Assembly: GCA_902493665.1 (NCBI GenBank)
Contig: CABUQL010000069.1
Span: forward strand, 1-6,806
Source of the DNA: an uncultured Eubacteriales bacterium
GTDB taxonomy: Bacteria; Bacillota; Clostridia; UMGS1810
DNA length: 6,806 nucleotides
Reading direction: 5' to 3'
Both the position numbers and the translations under genes were made by a program. Under the pieces are notes generated by a model that was given only the letters and a program-made list of their open reading frames with translations, made no database searches and was not told the origin of the DNA. Positions 4,604 through 6,806 of the stretch are shown piece after piece (the stretch's first letter is position 1; the number at the start of each line of letters is the position of its first letter).

Positions 4604-6806
4604 CTAATCAAGCGTTACAACAATTGTGTTGTCTGCGCCTTTTTTGATTTCGGTTTTTACGGTTTTTGTTTTTCCGTTTGCCGAAGCTGTCACATTATAC
4701 AATCCGTAAAATGCGCGGAGCGCATATTCGCCGTTTGAGTCGGAAGTTCCGCTTTCTCTTGTCATAAACTTATTATAAACAAGATCTTCAAACTGCTCGC
4801 CCGACGGTTTTAAGTTCCAATCCTTATCAAAGAGCGGAGCATTGTTAAACCAGTGCGAACCGTCATAGAATCCCCAGCAGTAGAAACCTTCCATCTGCTC
4901 GATACTGTAGCACAAAATTATAATATCTCTTACAAATTCAGCACCTGCGTAAACATCACGGGCTCTAACGTCAAATTCGGTAATCTGCATTTTCTTATCG
5001 GGGGATGTTTCTATAATTTTCATAAGCTGATTATAAAATTTCATAGGCTCAACAAGGTTTGCCATATGCGCATGAATTGCCACGCCGTCATAAGGAGCAT
5101 TGTTTTCATTTAAATATTTTAATATATCAATATATTTGTTAAGCGATTTATCATCCGTTCCGATAATTGAGGTTTCGCTTAAATACATCGGTGTATCGGG
5201 ATCTGCTTCATTTGCCCATTTAAGCCAGTCAAGATAAATCGTCTTGCCGAAGGCATCAACAAAGTTTGTATTGCCCACAAGTTCGTTTGTTAAATCCCAG
5301 TCGGTAAGAGTGCCTTTCCACTCTTTTAAAGTATTTTGGATATGATTTTTAATATATTCGTCAAATTTTGCTTTGTCTTTTGCGCTTACTGCATCTCTTA
5401 CATATTGGGGAACGGCATAATCACTGTTGTAGCTGGGCCATACAAGCGTATGTCCTCTTACGGAAAGTCCGTTGTCATTAAGCCATTTAACATCTTTCCA
5501 TGCAGCTTCTTTGTTTTCGTCAAGCGCTTTCCATTTATGATTGTTTTCAAGCACTGCACTGTTAAAGTATTTTACAAGATTTTTTCTGTAATTTTCGCCT
5601 TTTTCGCTGCTGTTGTAAATTGTACCGTTTACGGCAGCACCCCATTTAAAGGTATGTTCATACATATTAACGTCAACTTTCGCATCCGGAATAACATTGC
5701 CGTTTGCATCTTTTACGATAACCTTAACATCGCCTTTTCTTATTTTTTCAATTCTTTCAAGCGCTTCTTTTCTCCACTCGGCGTCTTTTTCCTGTCCGGG
5801 ATATCCCGTATTTGAAGGAACATCAGAAAGTTTTATTTTATTTTTAAAATTTATTATCTGAAAATCCGCAATTTCAACAGTCTGAACATAATATCCCAAG
5901 CGGATATCTGTTTGGATATTTTCCAAAAATCCCTTGTCAATCTGCGTTGCGGCATAAGATGTAACCCACTCACCGCCGGCAATTGTATCGCCTATAAGAA
6001 CCTTCGGGCTTCCGCTTGTTTTAAAGTTTTCAATATTGTACTGAACCTGTCCCATTTTCGATTCGGGAACACCGCCGGCAACCGTTCTCATTGTAAGACG
6101 GCAAATAACAACATCGCCGATTTCAAACGTGTTATCGGGAAGCTTGAGCTGTAGCTGGAATTTATAAGCATATTCGGGAAGTTCTTTAACGTCTATTCTG
6201 TACGCTTCTTTGTACGTGTCGTCCGTAAGCGCAACTTTTTCAACGGTTCCGAAATTTTTCCCCATAATTGCGGCGTTTTCAAGATCAGAAAAACCTACAA
6301 CTTTATCTCCTTCGGGAAGATCTGCCAAAAACTGCTCGGGAGTTTTGCCGGTAACATCGCTTTCATAATAAATAAGGTCATTTAAATCACTTGATTTTTT
6401 AAATGTATCGGGGATTTTTCTTGATCCGTCGTCATTTAAAAGGGATTCCTGTATTTTTGTGGGCTCGCTTGTTTTTCCGCCGCTTTTTATTGTGATGTCG
6501 TCAATATACAAATTTGCCGACAGTGCCGTACCAGGCGATTGGTCAAAACCTATAAGCGCTGCGTCGCTGTCATATTTAAATGTTTTTTCAATAAGGGTCC
6601 ATTCGTTTGCTTTGGCATCTGTTTCAACACTTTCAAGCGCCGCGGTTGCATTTTTTCCGCCCGTTACCGAATATGTACCCATTCTTATTTTTGAATCCGT
6701 ATCCACCATTACATAAGCAGATACCGTGTATGTGCTGCCGATATCTTTTGACGCAGCATAATCATTCATAAATTTAACCCTGTGAGGCGTTGCCGTTCTG
6801 CTTGTT
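4604..6806 (-). CDS. Multi-domain GH10 xylanase-like enzyme with N-terminal carbohydrate-binding module (5' end off window)
   Basis: Probable secreted endo-beta-1,4-xylanase or related beta-glycanase. The frame is open to the right edge; the Met at 6769-6767 is internal, because the codons before it (TSRTATPHRVKF) continue a CBM4/9/22-like module (the RTA... and YTVSAYV motifs). Counting from that Met: carbohydrate-binding module to about 95, linker, beta-sandwich about 133-315, charged helix 326-346, entry strand VKVIVKDANGNVIPDAKV, then the GH10 barrel about 375-665. Landmarks are ENNHKW (E408, N409, K412, W413), H440 and W444 in GHTLVW, the acid/base pair N495-E496 (codon 5284-5282), H568, the nucleophile E598 in ITEFD (codon 4978-4976), W632 and W640. 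A C-terminal beta module (TRESG ... VVTLD, 669-721) matches that of the left paralogue. Odd points: the usual Gln of QxH is His566, HSQ is PSY, and a Pro stands where the binding module usually has Trp. Catalytic residues are intact. Signal peptide and promoter lie off the window. Confidence 0.92.
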   Translation of the reverse strand, partial: TSRTATPHRVKFMNDYAASKDIGSTYTVSAYVMVDTDSKIRMGTYSVTGGKNATAALESVETDAKANEWTLIEKTFKYDSDAALIGFDQSPGTALSANLYIDDITIKSGGKTSEPTKIQESLLNDDGSRKIPDTFKKSSDLNDLIYYESDVTGKTPEQFLADLPEGDKVVGFSDLENAAIMGKNFGTVEKVALTDDTYKEAYRIDVKELPEYAYKFQLQLKLPDNTFEIGDVVICRLTMRTVAGGVPESKMGQVQYNIENFKTSGSPKVLIGDTIAGGEWVTSYAATQIDKGFLENIQTDIRLGYYVQTVEIADFQIINFKNKIKLSDVPSNTGYPGQEKDAEWRKEALERIEKIRKGDVKVIVKDANGNVIPDAKVDVNMYEHTFKWGAAVNGTIYNSSEKGENYRKNLVKYFNSAVLENNHKWKALDENKEAAWKDVKWLNDNGLSVRGHTLVWPSYNSDYAVPQYVRDAVSAKDKAKFDEYIKNHIQNTLKEWKGTLTDWDLTNELVGNTNFVDAFGKTIYLDWLKWANEADPDTPMYLSETSIIGTDDKSLNKYIDILKYLNENNAPYDGVAIHAHMANLVEPMKFYNQLMKIIETSPDKKMQITEFDVRARDVYAGAEFVRDIIILCYSIEQMEGFYCWGFYDGSHWFNNAPLFDKDWNLKPSGEQFEDLVYNKFMTRESGTSDSNGEYALRAFYGLYNVTASANGKTKTVKTEIKKGADNTIVVTLD

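Noticed and set aside
5336..5815. 159-codon open frame on the + strand
   Set aside because: Antisense to the GH10 barrel of the right gene; Phe/Cys/Val-rich with no motif or ribosome binding site.
6767..6769. ATG as the start of the right GH10-like gene
   Set aside because: Upstream in-frame codons continue a carbohydrate-binding module (TSRTATPHRVKF), and there is no ribosome binding site or signal peptide after it.

Overview
The window looks like chromosomal DNA from a low-GC, endospore-forming member of the Clostridia. The evidence is a clear spoIIID sporulation regulator gene, an S-layer-homology (SLH) surface protein, AGGAGG-type ribosome binding sites with GTG and TTG starts, and AT-rich intergenic DNA. 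Two large GH10 xylanase-like genes suggest a plant-polysaccharide degrader, for example from gut or rumen. That lifestyle, and any finer taxonomy, is inference.

Layout from left to right. (1) 2-1039 (+) is the 3' part of a GH10-like glycoside hydrolase gene, cut by the left edge and followed by an intrinsic terminator at 1151-1190. (2) 1040-1555 is a non-coding gap between convergent genes. It holds T-tract direct repeats (1217-1245) and a same-strand cluster of DnaA-box-like 9-mers (1270-1403), two of them perfect TTATCCACA. (3) 1556-3505 (-) encodes a secreted protein with three SLH repeats and a GH18 domain of the YdhD/YaaH type. (4) 3506-3714 is a divergent intergenic region with two opposed sigma-A-like promoters that share an identical 15-bp sequence over their -10 boxes, plus an 18-bp perfect palindrome at the GH18 transcription start. 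(5) 3715-4080 (+) encodes a stand-alone PAS-domain protein. (6) 4177-4431 (+) is spoIIID, followed by a strong, probably bidirectional terminator (4459-4510). (7) 4604-6806 (-) is a second, multi-domain GH10-like enzyme gene, cut by the right edge.

How the genes relate: the two GH10-like proteins are clearly paralogous, sharing the catalytic core and a C-terminal module. They bracket a small block of cell-envelope and sporulation genes (SLH-GH18, PAS, spoIIID). Nothing shows that the GH10 genes and the central genes are co-regulated, since they are transcribed as separate units.

The observation most worth following is the DnaA-box cluster with adjacent T-rich repeats at about 1217-1403. It may be a replication origin or an origin-distal DnaA-binding cluster. 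No dnaA, dnaN or other classical origin neighbour is visible in this window, so the choice between these cannot be made here. I did not find a convincing wholly new gene system.
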